Part shown: one piece after another, positions 51,605 through 60,624 of the stretch | Layout: every line of letters starts with the position of its first letter | Numbering within the stretch: position 1 is the stretch's first letter | Assembly (NCBI GenBank): GCA_002348385.1 | Contig: DEBD01000028.1 | Location: 1-64,000, forward strand | From: Gammaproteobacteria bacterium UBA2965 | GTDB lineage: Bacteria > Pseudomonadota > Gammaproteobacteria > Pseudomonadales > Azotimanducaceae | Direction: 5' to 3' | Length of the DNA: 64,000 nt | Program-made: the position numbers and the translations under genes | The notes under the pieces: generated by a model | What the model was told of the DNA's origin: nothing | Seen by the model: the letters and a program-made list of their open reading frames with translations, nothing else | Database searches by the model: none

Positions 51605-52609
51605 GTGGCATTAAAGAAGCGAATCGCGGTAACTCTGCCTGCAGGACACCGCGTGGCAGACACCATCGCGCGGATGCAGTGGGCGGAAGCCAACGGATAC
51701 GACGACGCCTGGTTCGGTGACTCCGGCGCGCCGGATTCCCTGACCAGTGCTGCCGCGGCCGCCCATGCCGTGGAGCGTTTGCGTGTGGGGGTGGCAGCAA
51801 CGCCTGTTTACACACGATCTCCGTCGATTCTGGCGGCCACCGCCCACGTTCTGGCTCAGGTTCTGCCGGGGCGGTTCGTCATGGGATTGGGTTCTTCCAG
51901 TCAGACCATGATGGGCCAGTGGAACGGGCTGGCTCTGGAGAAACCGGTCACCCGGGTGACCGAGACTGCACAATTGGTTCGGACCATGCTCAGCGCTGAA
52001 AAAACCAACTTCGACGGCGCGACGCTGTCCAGTCACGGCTACCGCCAGGCACCGCTGGATCAGCCGCCGCCCATATACATTGCGGCGTTGCGACCGAAAA
52101 TGATCGAAGCGGCGGCGCAGGTGGGTGACGGTGTAATCTTCAACCTGTGGCCTAAATCCGTACTGCCCAAGATGATGGAGCATGTGAAGATCGGCGCGGA
52201 GCGCGCTGGCAAGGACTGGCAGGAAGTGGAGGTGGTGAATCGCGCCATGGTGCTGTGCACGGACGACATCGAGCTCGGCCGCAGCTTGTTTCGCGCGAAC
52301 TTCGCCCCCTACTACGCCACGCCGGTGTACAACAGCTTTCTGGCCTGGGCCGGGTACGATGGCGCGGCGGACACGATCACCGAAGGCTGGGCGCAGAAAG
52401 ACCGCACCAAGACCACGGGCGCGCTGAGCAATGAGCTCATCGAGGAGGTGGCCATCATCGGCAACGAGGATCAGATCAGGCAGCGCATCGCCGAAGACGC
52501 AGCGGGTGGCATTCACACCCATATCATTGCGCCGTTCCTCGGTTCGCCCGATGAGCTGGTGGCGCGCACCTTTGAGGCCTTTACGCCCGATCAGTTTCAG
52601 CTGCCCTAG
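51605..52609 (+). CDS. LLM-class flavin oxidoreductase
   Basis: A 334-aa luciferase-like TIM barrel. It begins ALKKRIAVTLPAGHRVADT, with segments AEANGYDDAWFGDSGAPD, RLRVGVAATPVYTRSPSILA and GRFVMGLGSSSQTMMGQWNG typical of F420-dependent methylenetetrahydromethanopterin reductase-like enzymes. The GTG start at 51605 is fixed by a strong AAAGGAGG. The substrate and the choice of F420 or FMN are open. First of four LLM genes between 51.6 and 56.9 kb. Confidence 0.88.
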   Translation: MALKKRIAVTLPAGHRVADTIARMQWAEANGYDDAWFGDSGAPDSLTSAAAAAHAVERLRVGVAATPVYTRSPSILAATAHVLAQVLPGRFVMGLGSSSQTMMGQWNGLALEKPVTRVTETAQLVRTMLSAEKTNFDGATLSSHGYRQAPLDQPPPIYIAALRPKMIEAAAQVGDGVIFNLWPKSVLPKMMEHVKIGAERAGKDWQEVEVVNRAMVLCTDDIELGRSLFRANFAPYYATPVYNSFLAWAGYDGAADTITEGWAQKDRTKTTGALSNELIEEVAIIGNEDQIRQRIAEDAAGGIHTHIIAPFLGSPDELVARTFEAFTPDQFQLP

Positions 52610-52684
52610 CGGAAGCAGTCTTGCTGGCTGCTCGATAGACAAACGAACCACAAACAGACACCGAAAACATAGGGACGACGAATC

Positions 52685-53692
52685 ATGAAAGTAGATGGTG
52701 GAGTTGGCTGGGAGCTCGATAAGGTTGCCGATCAGGCACGCGACCTAGAGGAACTGGGGTATTCAGGGATCATGACGGCGGAGACCAGTCACGATCCGTT
52801 CTTTCCCTTGTTACTTTCGGCTCAGGCCACCTCCCACGTGGAGCTGATGACGTCCATAGCCGTCGCGTTTGCGCGCACGCCCATGATTCTGGCGAATATC
52901 GGTCACGATCTGAACGTGGCATCGAAGGGCCGCTTCATTCTCGGCCTCGGCTCTCAGATTCGCGCTCACATCACCAAGCGGTTCAGCATGCCCTGGTCCC
53001 ATCCGGCAGACCGCATGCGCGAGTTCATTCTTGCCATGCGAGCCATTTGGGCTAACTGGCACGAGGGCGAGTCGCTGGAATTCGTGGGCAAGTATTACAC
53101 CCACTCCCTCATGACGCCTTTTTTTACGCCCACCGACACCGAGTACGGCGCGCCGCGGGTTTTTCTGGCAGCGGTAGGGCCCCGCATGACGGAAGTTGCC
53201 GGAGAGGTCGCCGACGGCGTCATCATTCACGCCTTCTCGACCGAAAAATACATTCGTGAGACCACGCTGCCCGCGCTGGAGCGTGGCTTCGCGAAGGCAG
53301 GCAAGCGGCGGGAGGATTTCGAGATCAGCTATCCGGTATTCGTCGTCACCGGTAAGAACGAAGAAGAGTTGGAGCAGGCCAAGGGCGCCACTCGTCAGCA
53401 GATCGCCTTCTACGGTTCGACGCCGGCCTACAAGCCCGTGTTGGATAGCCTGGATGCCGGCGAGCTGCAGGGGGACCTGAACGCCATGTCCAAACAGGGC
53501 CGCTGGGTGGAGATGGGCCAGCTGATCACCGATGATTTGCTGGATGCTTTTGCCGTGGTAGGCGAGCCCAAGGAGATTGCTGGCCAGATCCTCAGCCGCT
53601 ACGGAGACGTGATCGACCGGACCTCGGCGGCCTATGCCAATCTGTCCAGGCCGGATCGTCAGGAGATCATTGGCCAACTCACGGCTGGATAA
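52685..53692 (+). CDS. LLM-class flavin oxidoreductase
   Basis: A 335-aa luciferase-like enzyme close in pattern to the group annotated as TIGR03617 F420-dependent oxidoreductases: ARDLEELGYSGIMTAETSHD, then HVELMTSIAVAFARTPMILA and GRFILGLGSQIRAHITKRFS, then AVGPRMTEVAGEVADGVIIH. It follows the previous LLM gene by 75 nt on the same strand, suggesting one transcript. GGGACGACG precedes the ATG. Its physiological substrate is unknown. Confidence 0.88.
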   Translation: MKVDGGVGWELDKVADQARDLEELGYSGIMTAETSHDPFFPLLLSAQATSHVELMTSIAVAFARTPMILANIGHDLNVASKGRFILGLGSQIRAHITKRFSMPWSHPADRMREFILAMRAIWANWHEGESLEFVGKYYTHSLMTPFFTPTDTEYGAPRVFLAAVGPRMTEVAGEVADGVIIHAFSTEKYIRETTLPALERGFAKAGKRREDFEISYPVFVVTGKNEEELEQAKGATRQQIAFYGSTPAYKPVLDSLDAGELQGDLNAMSKQGRWVEMGQLITDDLLDAFAVVGEPKEIAGQILSRYGDVIDRTSAAYANLSRPDRQEIIGQLTAG

Positions 53693-53922
53693 AACGCACA
53701 CCGAGAACTTTTTCGAATAGGAAAGTCTAAAGATCGGCGTGTAAGCGAAGTCGCATTCCTATTAGTAGGGGGTTATAGTTTGTGAGCACGTCACCTGAGG
53801 GGATTTTCAAGATCCCAACATTCTGCGAAAAGCTGCATATTTATTGTGTGCAGCGTGCTCAGTAGAATTTCCGGCGACGGGTCGCGTCACAACCGCGCTG
53901 GCCCTAACAGGAGTTGGACCGG

Positions 53923-54579
53923 GTGCTGGATCTGAACGCAAAATTCGACAAAAACGCCGTGCATTTCGCCGCCAGTTGGCGCGAGTTGCCCCGCTGGACC
54001 CGCATTTTGGTCAAGTTACATTCGTTGTTGCTCGTCGTTGTGGGCCTGTCCCATGGCGTGAACCAGAATGTGGTCCTGCACCAGGGATACGAAACCAGCG
54101 CATTTGCCGTACCGGCATCCAGCCATCAGCGGGTTCCCTGGCAAACGGAGGTGGATGCATTCGGCCGAAAAATGGCCCGCGCGTTTCAGGTTCGAGAGAC
54201 CACGGCGAATGAGTTTGCGGGCTGGATCCTGGAAGCCTCGCGGCGCCAGGACCTGGAACCCGAGCTGCTTGCCAGCCTGGTGCTTACCGAGAGCTCTTTT
54301 CGCAAGTACGCGCGCTCGTCCGCAGGTGCGGTGGGTCCTGCGCAGGTCCGCCCCGAGTACTGGCGGTCGTTCTGTGGCGTCAAGGATCTCAGCGACCCTG
54401 CCGAGAATATTTACTGCGGCGCTCAGATTCTGGCCTACAAGGCCGACCGATGCGGCGGGGAAAAGTGCGCGCTGGGTGCCTACAACATCGGCTTCAACAG
54501 CCAACGGCATCACGCGGCGCGGCGTTATGTGGCCAAGGTGGACCACTACCGGGACCAGTTGAGGAACTACCCGCTCTAG
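53923..54579 (+). CDS. lytic transglycosylase SLT-domain protein
   Basis: A 218-aa protein with an N-terminal hydrophobic segment (about residues 28-45, WTRILVKLHSLLLVVVGLSH) and a C-terminal lysozyme-like SLT domain. LLASLVLTESSFRKYARSSA places the catalytic Glu; AGAVGPAQVRPEYW, YCGAQILAYKAD and ALGAYNIGFNSQRH follow. It would cleave peptidoglycan glycan strands from the inner-membrane side of the periplasm. GTG at 53923 is chosen because AGGAG is 9 nt upstream; a TTG at 53914 is too close to it. Confidence 0.82.
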   Translation: MLDLNAKFDKNAVHFAASWRELPRWTRILVKLHSLLLVVVGLSHGVNQNVVLHQGYETSAFAVPASSHQRVPWQTEVDAFGRKMARAFQVRETTANEFAGWILEASRRQDLEPELLASLVLTESSFRKYARSSAGAVGPAQVRPEYWRSFCGVKDLSDPAENIYCGAQILAYKADRCGGEKCALGAYNIGFNSQRHHAARRYVAKVDHYRDQLRNYPL

Positions 54580-54627
54580 CCTCGTCTTTCGGCGCCGACT
54601 GGCGCAACCCATCAAGCGGAGACTTCC

Positions 54628-55500
54628 ATGACGGACTTTGGCGTGCTGATCTTTGCCACCGACTATTCCATCACACCAGCCAACCTGGCGCAGGCTGCCG
54701 AGGCGCGCGGGTTTGAATCCCTGTTCGTCCCCGAGCACACGCACATTCCCGCATCCCGTTTGACACCCTGGCCGGGTGGCAGGGATCTGCCGACGGAGTA
54801 TTGGCACACGCAAGACCCCTTTGTTGGTCTGGCTACCGCGGCGGCAGTCACAGACTCTATTAAGCTCGGCACCGGTATTGCGTTGATTACCGAGCGGGAT
54901 CCGATCCTGATGGCCAAACAGGTGGCCACGTTGGATTTCTTGTCAAACGGCAGGGTGCTGCTGGGCGTGGGCGCTGGCTGGAACGTGGAGGAGATGGCCA
55001 ACCACGGTGTTGCGTTTGGCGAGCGCTGGAGCGTGCTGCGCGAACGCGTGCTGGCCATGCAGCAGATATGGACACAGGAGGAGGCCGAGTACCACGGCGA
55101 GCACGTAGATTTCGATCCGATCTGGTCGTATCCGAAACCGGTTCAACCTGGCGGGCCCAAGATTCTGCTCGGCGCGTCGTCGCGGTGGACGTTTCCGCGC
55201 ATCGTGGAATACGGGCACGGGTGGTTTCCGATCCACCAGGATCCCGGCCGGGCGGCTGCCCAGGGGGCCGTGGATTATGCGGCCGGCATTGCCGAGCTCA
55301 AGCGGCTTTGGGTTGAGGCTGGGCGCGAAGGGGAACCGGACTGCACCATTTTTGGGGTTGGCCCCAATCCGGGTCGGGTGGAGGAGTTGATCGAAATGGG
55401 ATTCAATCGTGTGGTGTTCGGGCTGCCTTCCGCGGATGCCGACGCGGTAGTACCCATGCTGGACCGCTACGCTGAGATTGGTCACGGCTTTAACGCCTGA
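54628..55500 (+). CDS. LLM-class flavin oxidoreductase (TIGR03619-like)
   Basis: A 290-aa luciferase-like enzyme: AEARGFESLFVPEHTHIPAS, LGTGIALITERDPILMAKQV, GRVLLGVGAGWNVEEMANHG and ILLGASSRWTFPRIVEYG. The PEHTHIP motif is typical of the TIGR03619 group of F420-dependent oxidoreductases. It lies 48 nt after the lytic transglycosylase gene, with GGAG before its ATG. A complex set of inverted repeats follows its stop. Confidence 0.9.
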   Translation: MTDFGVLIFATDYSITPANLAQAAEARGFESLFVPEHTHIPASRLTPWPGGRDLPTEYWHTQDPFVGLATAAAVTDSIKLGTGIALITERDPILMAKQVATLDFLSNGRVLLGVGAGWNVEEMANHGVAFGERWSVLRERVLAMQQIWTQEEAEYHGEHVDFDPIWSYPKPVQPGGPKILLGASSRWTFPRIVEYGHGWFPIHQDPGRAAAQGAVDYAAGIAELKRLWVEAGREGEPDCTIFGVGPNPGRVEELIEMGFNRVVFGLPSADADAVVPMLDRYAEIGHGFNA

Positions 55501-55702
55501 GCTTTAACACCCTGAACGGACGCTACCGGTAGGTGTTCAGTTTGCGTTCAGGGGGTGGGCCTTAACCTGCCAAGCAACGGTCGAGATCAATCTGAGTTTG
55601 GGTGTTGTTGGAAGTATCCAACTGAGGTGGCCTTGATCGAGTTCGCTACGGCGTTCCCCATGCGGGCTCATGCTCCCTCCCGTTCCTGCCGACAGCGAGC
55701 GG
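55501..55702 (+). other. non-coding region with inverted repeats, candidate small RNA
   Basis: CCCTGAACG (55510-55518) is the exact complement of CGTTCAGGG (55545-55553), and a second GTTCAG at 55535-55540 can pair with the same CTGAAC, so two alternative hairpins are possible. No gene is evident between 55501 and 55702, yet a strong intrinsic terminator follows. The stretch may be the end of the LLM transcript or an independent small RNA. Confidence 0.35.
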
Positions 55703-55734
55703 CCCCGGGCGTCCCAGCCCGGGGTTTTTCTTTT
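55703..55734 (+). terminator. strong intrinsic terminator
   Basis: CCCCGGGC (55703-55710) and GCCCGGGG (55717-55724) form a perfect 8-bp GC stem with a 6-nt loop, followed by TTTTTCTTTT. It is the clearest Rho-independent terminator in the window. It lies 200 nt beyond the previous CDS and 45 nt before the next one. Confidence 0.92.
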
Positions 55735-55779
55735 GTGCGGTTTGGAACATGATCGCGTGCCACGCACTTGGGGAGCGGC

Positions 55780-56859
55780 ATGGAACTCTGGACACTCACG
55801 CACTCACGCCCGGCGCACGCGCGCAGCGTGGCTGAACGTGCGGAAGCAGCGGGCTGGCACGGCATCATGGTGGTGGACTCGCAGAACCTGTCCGCGGATT
55901 CCTACGTGGGACTCACCTACGCCGCGGTAGCCACGCAGACCATCGGGCTTGGCACCGGCGTCACCAACAGTGTCACCAGGCATCCGGCGGTGACCGCATC
56001 CGCGGCCATGGCGGTGCAGGATGTGGCGCCCGGGCGCATGTGCCTGGGTATTGGTCGTGGTGACTCGGCGCTGGCCCACCTGGGCCGTTCGCCGGCCAGG
56101 GTGGACCAGTTCGAGCGTTACGTGGATGTTCTGCAGCGCTATCTGCGCCGCGAGGACGTGGACTTTGCCGACATTCCCATAGCGGACGAAGTCGCGCTGC
56201 CGCTGGCGGATCTGGAGCTGGCGGACCACCCGGCCGCGAGCCGCATCCGCTGGTTCAAAGAGGAGGTCGCCAAGGTTCCCGTGGAAGTGGCTGCTACAGG
56301 CCCCCGTGTCATTGAAATCGGCGCGCGCTTGGCCGATCGAGTGATGTTTACCCTGGGCGCGGTCCCAGAACGTCTGCGCTGGGGTATCGGTGTTGCGGAA
56401 GCCGCACGCGGGCGCGCCGGACTGTCCTCGCCCGGGTCTTACGGCGCCTATGTGAATCTGGTCTGCCACGAGGACCGGACGGTGGCGCGAGCGCTGGTGC
56501 GTGGTGGCCTCACCACCTTCGCGCGGTTCTCGGTGATGCATGGTGAAGTTTCCGGGCCCGTGGATGGCTCCGAACAGGCCACACTGGACCGCCTGCACGA
56601 CGGTTACAATATGAAGGCCCACACACGTTCGGACTCTCCTCAGGCGGGCCTGCTGAACGATGCGTTCATCGACAAGTACGCCATCGTGGGAACGCCGGAC
56701 GAGTGCATCGAGCGCTTGCGCGAGTTGCAGCGTCTGGGGATCGACAAGGTGGCCATCAGTGGACCATCGGCGGGATCGGATCCGGCGGAATCGAGGCATG
56801 CCATGGAACTCATGGATCGAGCGGTGGTGCCGGTATTTGCCAGCCAGGTGCGCGGCTAA
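55780..56859 (+). CDS. LLM-class flavin oxidoreductase (Mer-like)
   Basis: A 359-aa luciferase-like enzyme with methylenetetrahydromethanopterin-reductase-like motifs: AEAAGWHGIMVVDSQNLSAD, TIGLGTGVTNSVTRHPAVTA and RMCLGIGRGDSALAHLGRSP. The start is the ATG preceded by GGGAG at 55771; a TTG four codons upstream is less likely. An intrinsic terminator sits just before it, so it must have its own promoter. Substrate and flavin type are unknown. Confidence 0.88.
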   Translation: MELWTLTHSRPAHARSVAERAEAAGWHGIMVVDSQNLSADSYVGLTYAAVATQTIGLGTGVTNSVTRHPAVTASAAMAVQDVAPGRMCLGIGRGDSALAHLGRSPARVDQFERYVDVLQRYLRREDVDFADIPIADEVALPLADLELADHPAASRIRWFKEEVAKVPVEVAATGPRVIEIGARLADRVMFTLGAVPERLRWGIGVAEAARGRAGLSSPGSYGAYVNLVCHEDRTVARALVRGGLTTFARFSVMHGEVSGPVDGSEQATLDRLHDGYNMKAHTRSDSPQAGLLNDAFIDKYAIVGTPDECIERLRELQRLGIDKVAISGPSAGSDPAESRHAMELMDRAVVPVFASQVRG

Positions 56860-56935
56860 GGCTAACGACTCGCAGAACAATCAGGGCATGCTTTCATGAA
56901 CAATATTCGCGCATTTGCCGGCTAGAGGGCTACTC

Positions 56936-57883
56936 GTGGAAATCATAGGACGACAGTTGAGGGAATCCGGCAAATTCTCTGATCCCGAGATCACCGCGGA
57001 TGGCAAGTCCCGCGCTTGTGTATCCCTGCACGCCTTGAAAACGCTGTGGTTCAACACGGGTACCCTGTGCAATCTGACCTGTGACAATTGCTATATCGAA
57101 TCAAGTCCGAGCAATGACCGGCTGGCGTATCTGTCCCGAGAAGACGTCGACGGCTATCTGAGGGAGATCGATTCGAGCGCTCTGCCGGTCGCCGAGATCG
57201 GCATAACCGGTGGGGAACCCTTCATGAATCCGGACATCCTTGGGATTCTGGAGGATTGCCTGGCGACGGGAGCTTCGGTACTGGTACTTACCAACGCCAT
57301 GCGGCCTATGATGAAGTGCGCGGATGGCCTTGTTGGCCTTAACCAGCGGTTTGCGCCGCAGCTCACCATCCGGGTGTCGGTGGATCATTTTGACCAGACG
57401 TTGCACGAAATGGAGCGCGGAAGCGGAAGCTGGTCGGCGATGGTCAAGGGCTTGAAGTGGCTCTGCGGCAATGGTTTTCGCGTGCACGTTGCGGGGCGGA
57501 CGCGCTGGGGAGAGCGGGAAGGCGAGCTTCGAGCGGGTTTCGCCGATTTCTTCGCCGATTTGGATGTCGCCATCGACGCCAATCACCCCGCGGAACTGGT
57601 GTTGTTCCCGGAAATGGATGACGGCCTGGACGTGCCCGAGATCACCACGGAATGCTGGGATATTCTCGACGTCGATCCGGCCGGGCTCATGTGCGCCAGC
57701 GCCAGAATGGTGGTCAGGCGCAAAGGCGCTGCTACCCCGGAAGTGGTGGCTTGTACGTTGCTGCCCTACGATCCTGAATTCAGCCTCGCCTCGCGCCTGG
57801 TCGACAGCCTGCAGCCCGTTGCGCTCAATCACCCACACTGCGCGAAGTTCTGCGTCCTTGGTGGTGGCAGCTGCTCAGATTGA
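56936..57883 (+). CDS. radical SAM protein of unknown function
   Basis: About 315 aa with the CxxxCxxC cluster motif in TLCNLTCDNCYIES (Cys45, Cys49, Cys52 from the GTG start), the SAM-binding GITGGEPFMNP, and the strands VLVLTNAMRP and LTIRVSVDHFD. The C terminus carries CAKFCVLGGGSCSD, a short Cys cluster that might bind an extra cluster or metal. The GTG at 56936 has AGAGGG 6 nt upstream. It lies between LLM and metallo-hydrolase genes. I do not know its substrate; no small precursor-peptide gene is seen beside it. Confidence 0.85.
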   Translation: MEIIGRQLRESGKFSDPEITADGKSRACVSLHALKTLWFNTGTLCNLTCDNCYIESSPSNDRLAYLSREDVDGYLREIDSSALPVAEIGITGGEPFMNPDILGILEDCLATGASVLVLTNAMRPMMKCADGLVGLNQRFAPQLTIRVSVDHFDQTLHEMERGSGSWSAMVKGLKWLCGNGFRVHVAGRTRWGEREGELRAGFADFFADLDVAIDANHPAELVLFPEMDDGLDVPEITTECWDILDVDPAGLMCASARMVVRRKGAATPEVVACTLLPYDPEFSLASRLVDSLQPVALNHPHCAKFCVLGGGSCSD

Positions 57884-57925
57884 GGCGGTAGCGCGCCCGT
57901 CACATGACAATGTCTGGAGAGACCG

Positions 57926-58798
57926 ATGAACGAATGGCAGATTGGTAGCGTGAAGATCACCCGGGTGGTGGAGATGGAGGTGACGGGCGGATCCCGATTC
58001 ATATTGCCTGATGCCACCCGGGATGCCTGCAAACCCATACAGTGGCTGTACCCGCACTTCATGGACGAAGAGGGCAACCTCATCATGAGCATCCACGCGC
58101 TGGTGGTGGACACCGGATCGCGGCGCATCGTGGTGGACACGTGTATCGGCAACGACAAACAGCGCTCGATACCCAACTGGACCAATCTGCAGACCAGCTT
58201 CCTGCAGGACCTGGAAGCCGCCGGCTATCCCAGGGATAGCATCGACACCGTGTTGTGCACGCATCTTCACGTGGACCACGTGGGCTGGAACACCATGCTG
58301 GTAGACGGAGGGTGGGTGCCCACGTTTTCCAATGCGCGTTATCTCGTGGCGGAAGACGAGTATCGCTACTGGGACAGCGCCACGGCGGACGAACTCAACG
58401 ACGGCATCATGGACGACTCCGTGCGTCCCGTTGTTGAAGCCGGCTTGATGGATTTCGTCGGCGTGCGCCACCAGATCTGCGACGAGGTGTGTTTGCAGCC
58501 CACGCCGGGACACACGCCTGGCCATGTGAGCGTGCGCATTCGCTCGGAAGGGGCCGAAGCGCTCATTACCGGCGACTGCATACACCACCCCTGCCAGATG
58601 ACCCGCACCGACTGGTGCAGCTCGGCAGATTACGACCAGGCTCAGGGCCAGGAAACCCGCGAGACGCTGCTGGCGCATCATGCGAACGCAGACGTGCTGG
58701 TGATCGGGACGCATTTCGCCACCCCTACCGCGGGATGGGTGAAACCGCTACCGGAGGGGGGTTACTACCTGGATGTCGATTCGCCCGCCGCTGGTTGA
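57926..58798 (+). CDS. MBL-fold metallo-hydrolase
   Basis: A 290-aa metallo-beta-lactamase-fold hydrolase: metal site CTHLHVDHVGW near residue 110, PTPGHTPGHVSV near 192, ITGDCIHHP near 212 and IGTHFATPT near 260. The pattern is close to N-acyl-homoserine lactonase and methyl-parathion-hydrolase-like members, so an ester or lactone substrate is possible. GGAGAG precedes the ATG; 42 nt separate it from the radical SAM gene, so the two are likely co-transcribed. Confidence 0.88.
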   Translation: MNEWQIGSVKITRVVEMEVTGGSRFILPDATRDACKPIQWLYPHFMDEEGNLIMSIHALVVDTGSRRIVVDTCIGNDKQRSIPNWTNLQTSFLQDLEAAGYPRDSIDTVLCTHLHVDHVGWNTMLVDGGWVPTFSNARYLVAEDEYRYWDSATADELNDGIMDDSVRPVVEAGLMDFVGVRHQICDEVCLQPTPGHTPGHVSVRIRSEGAEALITGDCIHHPCQMTRTDWCSSADYDQAQGQETRETLLAHHANADVLVIGTHFATPTAGWVKPLPEGGYYLDVDSPAAG

Positions 58799-58950
58799 TT
58801 CAAGCTGGTTGTGTTGGGCTCGTTGCCGGCGTCGGCGGCCCGAACTTCATCTCGATCCGCGGCGAGAGCTGCACGAGCGGGGCCGGGCGGTTGCCGTCGG
58901 GAAAGAACAGATTCGCTGCGATGGTCTGCGTCCAGGTGGGTCTTCGTGGT

Positions 58951-59247
58951 CTATTCTGGCGTGGACTCGCTGCCGGGCGTGGGCCGGGGTTCCAGGTAGG
59001 CCGTATGATAGAGGCGTCCCATCCAGGCTTCGATGTGGCGCCGGGCCGGGGGCACGTCCAGGGCGATGAACGCGACACCCAGCGGCAACATCCAGAAGCC
59101 GAGCATGGGCAGAAATCCGAACACCCCGCCGACCATGAACAGCGCGCCGATCAAGGAACGTACGCCGACGGGCACGTGATTCTGCCCCCAGCGCAGGGTG
59201 CGAAACGTGTAGTCGGCGACTTTTCGTTTGAGCTGAGTGCTATCCAC
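58951..59247 (-). CDS. small membrane protein with two helices
   Basis: A 98-aa protein with a basic N terminus (LKRKVADYTFRTLRWG) and two hydrophobic segments, SLIGALFMVGGVFGF and LGFWMLPLGVAFIALDVP, followed by ARRHIEAW. Small proteins with the FWMLPLGxAxxALD motif are common in proteobacteria and are uncharacterised. The start is probably GTG at 59247; no strong Shine-Dalgarno is visible. Confidence 0.7.
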   Translation of the reverse strand: MDSTQLKRKVADYTFRTLRWGQNHVPVGVRSLIGALFMVGGVFGFLPMLGFWMLPLGVAFIALDVPPARRHIEAWMGRLYHTAYLEPRPTPGSESTPE

Positions 59248-59260
59248 TTAGAGCGGGATG

Positions 59261-60367
59261 TTATACCAGAACCGGTGTGTCGCTTGGTGCGTCGTGCATG
59301 CCTGGATGCGCGCGGCGCCCCAGGTCGGGGTCGATGGACCGAAAACGATACACGCCATCTTCATGCAGAGTGCGTTCGATACGGTTGCGATGCATGAGCA
59401 GGTGCACATGGGCAATGGCCTCGCCCAGGGCCATCATCATCTGTCGGGAATCGAGTTTGCGCGCAAACAGCACCGGCAACAGGTCTTTGGCGATGGCAGG
59501 CTCAACGCAGTGCTCTTCGATGGCCAGCATGCGGTCTTCGTGATGGCTGATCAGCTGGCGTAGGCGCTCCCGCACGCCCCAGAAAGGCAGGTTGTGCGCC
59601 GGCAGCACGAAGGTGTCGTCTGGGATGCTCAAGAATTTGTCGTGGGACTCCATCCACGACTTCAGCGGGTTCGCCTCGGGCTCCGTGGGGTGCACGCTCA
59701 CGTTACTGGTGATGACGGGCAGAATCTGGTCACCGGAAATCAGGATTTTGAGCTCGCCGCAATAAAGGCACGCGTGTTCCGGGGAGTGCCCGGACCCAAC
59801 CACCACCCGCCAGTCGTGGTCGCCGATCGTGAGTACGTCACCGTCCTGCAGGCACTGGAAGCCGCTGGGAATGGTTGGCATGGACATACCGCCGGAAGCG
59901 TTCTGCGCAAAAGAGCGGCGGATGTCTTCCAGGTAGTCCTTGGGCATGCCGGCGCGCTGGTAGAACATCTCTCCGAGCCAGCTGGTGTGGTGTGCGGGTC
60001 CGGTGTTGGAGAAGGCCCGTGCCTGGTAGTACTCGCCTCGGGTCATGAGCAGCGGGCAGCGAAAATGATCGCTGATCATTCCCGACTGGCCGATGTGGTC
60101 GGGATGAAAGTGTGTGCAGATGACCCCGAGAACCGCCCGCCCGCCCAATTCCCGGGCGAATATGTCGTGCCACAGCTCCGTCACACTTTGCAGGGGCAGG
60201 CCGGTATCCACGATCCACCAGCCGTCACGGTCTTCCAGAAGATACAGATTGATGTGGTTGAGGGACCCTCCACCCATGGGCATGGTGAGCCAGCGGATGC
60301 CCGGTGCGACCTCCACCGTGGTGCCGGGCTCCGGATGCTCGGCGTACGGATACTTCAGCTCAGACAT
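59261..60367 (-). CDS. MBL-fold metallo-hydrolase
   Basis: A 368-aa metallo-beta-lactamase-fold protein with CTHFHPDHIGQSG near residue 85, VVGSGHSPEHACLY near 190, ISGDQILP near 210 and VLPAHNLPFWG near 255. The C-terminal helical extension (from about 275) contains ISHHEDRMLAIEEHC as in glyoxalase II-like or lactamase-like-2 proteins. Substrate unknown. Divergent from the acyl-CoA dehydrogenase gene at 60625. Confidence 0.88.
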   Translation of the reverse strand: MSELKYPYAEHPEPGTTVEVAPGIRWLTMPMGGGSLNHINLYLLEDRDGWWIVDTGLPLQSVTELWHDIFARELGGRAVLGVICTHFHPDHIGQSGMISDHFRCPLLMTRGEYYQARAFSNTGPAHHTSWLGEMFYQRAGMPKDYLEDIRRSFAQNASGGMSMPTIPSGFQCLQDGDVLTIGDHDWRVVVGSGHSPEHACLYCGELKILISGDQILPVITSNVSVHPTEPEANPLKSWMESHDKFLSIPDDTFVLPAHNLPFWGVRERLRQLISHHEDRMLAIEEHCVEPAIAKDLLPVLFARKLDSRQMMMALGEAIAHVHLLMHRNRIERTLHEDGVYRFRSIDPDLGRRAHPGMHDAPSDTPVLV

Positions 60368-60624
60368 CGATACTCATCCCCCAGTTTCCCCGGCTGGCCC
60401 GTAACTCCGGCTCAGCCTCATACAGCATATCAAATTTCCTGCCTCCGCCCCGCCATACCCGCGAAGGCCGCATCTTTCGCGGCTTCCAACAGTATGGCCG
60501 GACTAAGCCGGTGTTGGCATTTGCAGCGATTGTGGAAGGCGATGAACGCGTCCGCTTCTTGTGTGGTTCGCAAAGCGTCCGGGCATCAATTAGATTAAGC
60601 GGTTGAAGGGAAGGAGGATCAATC

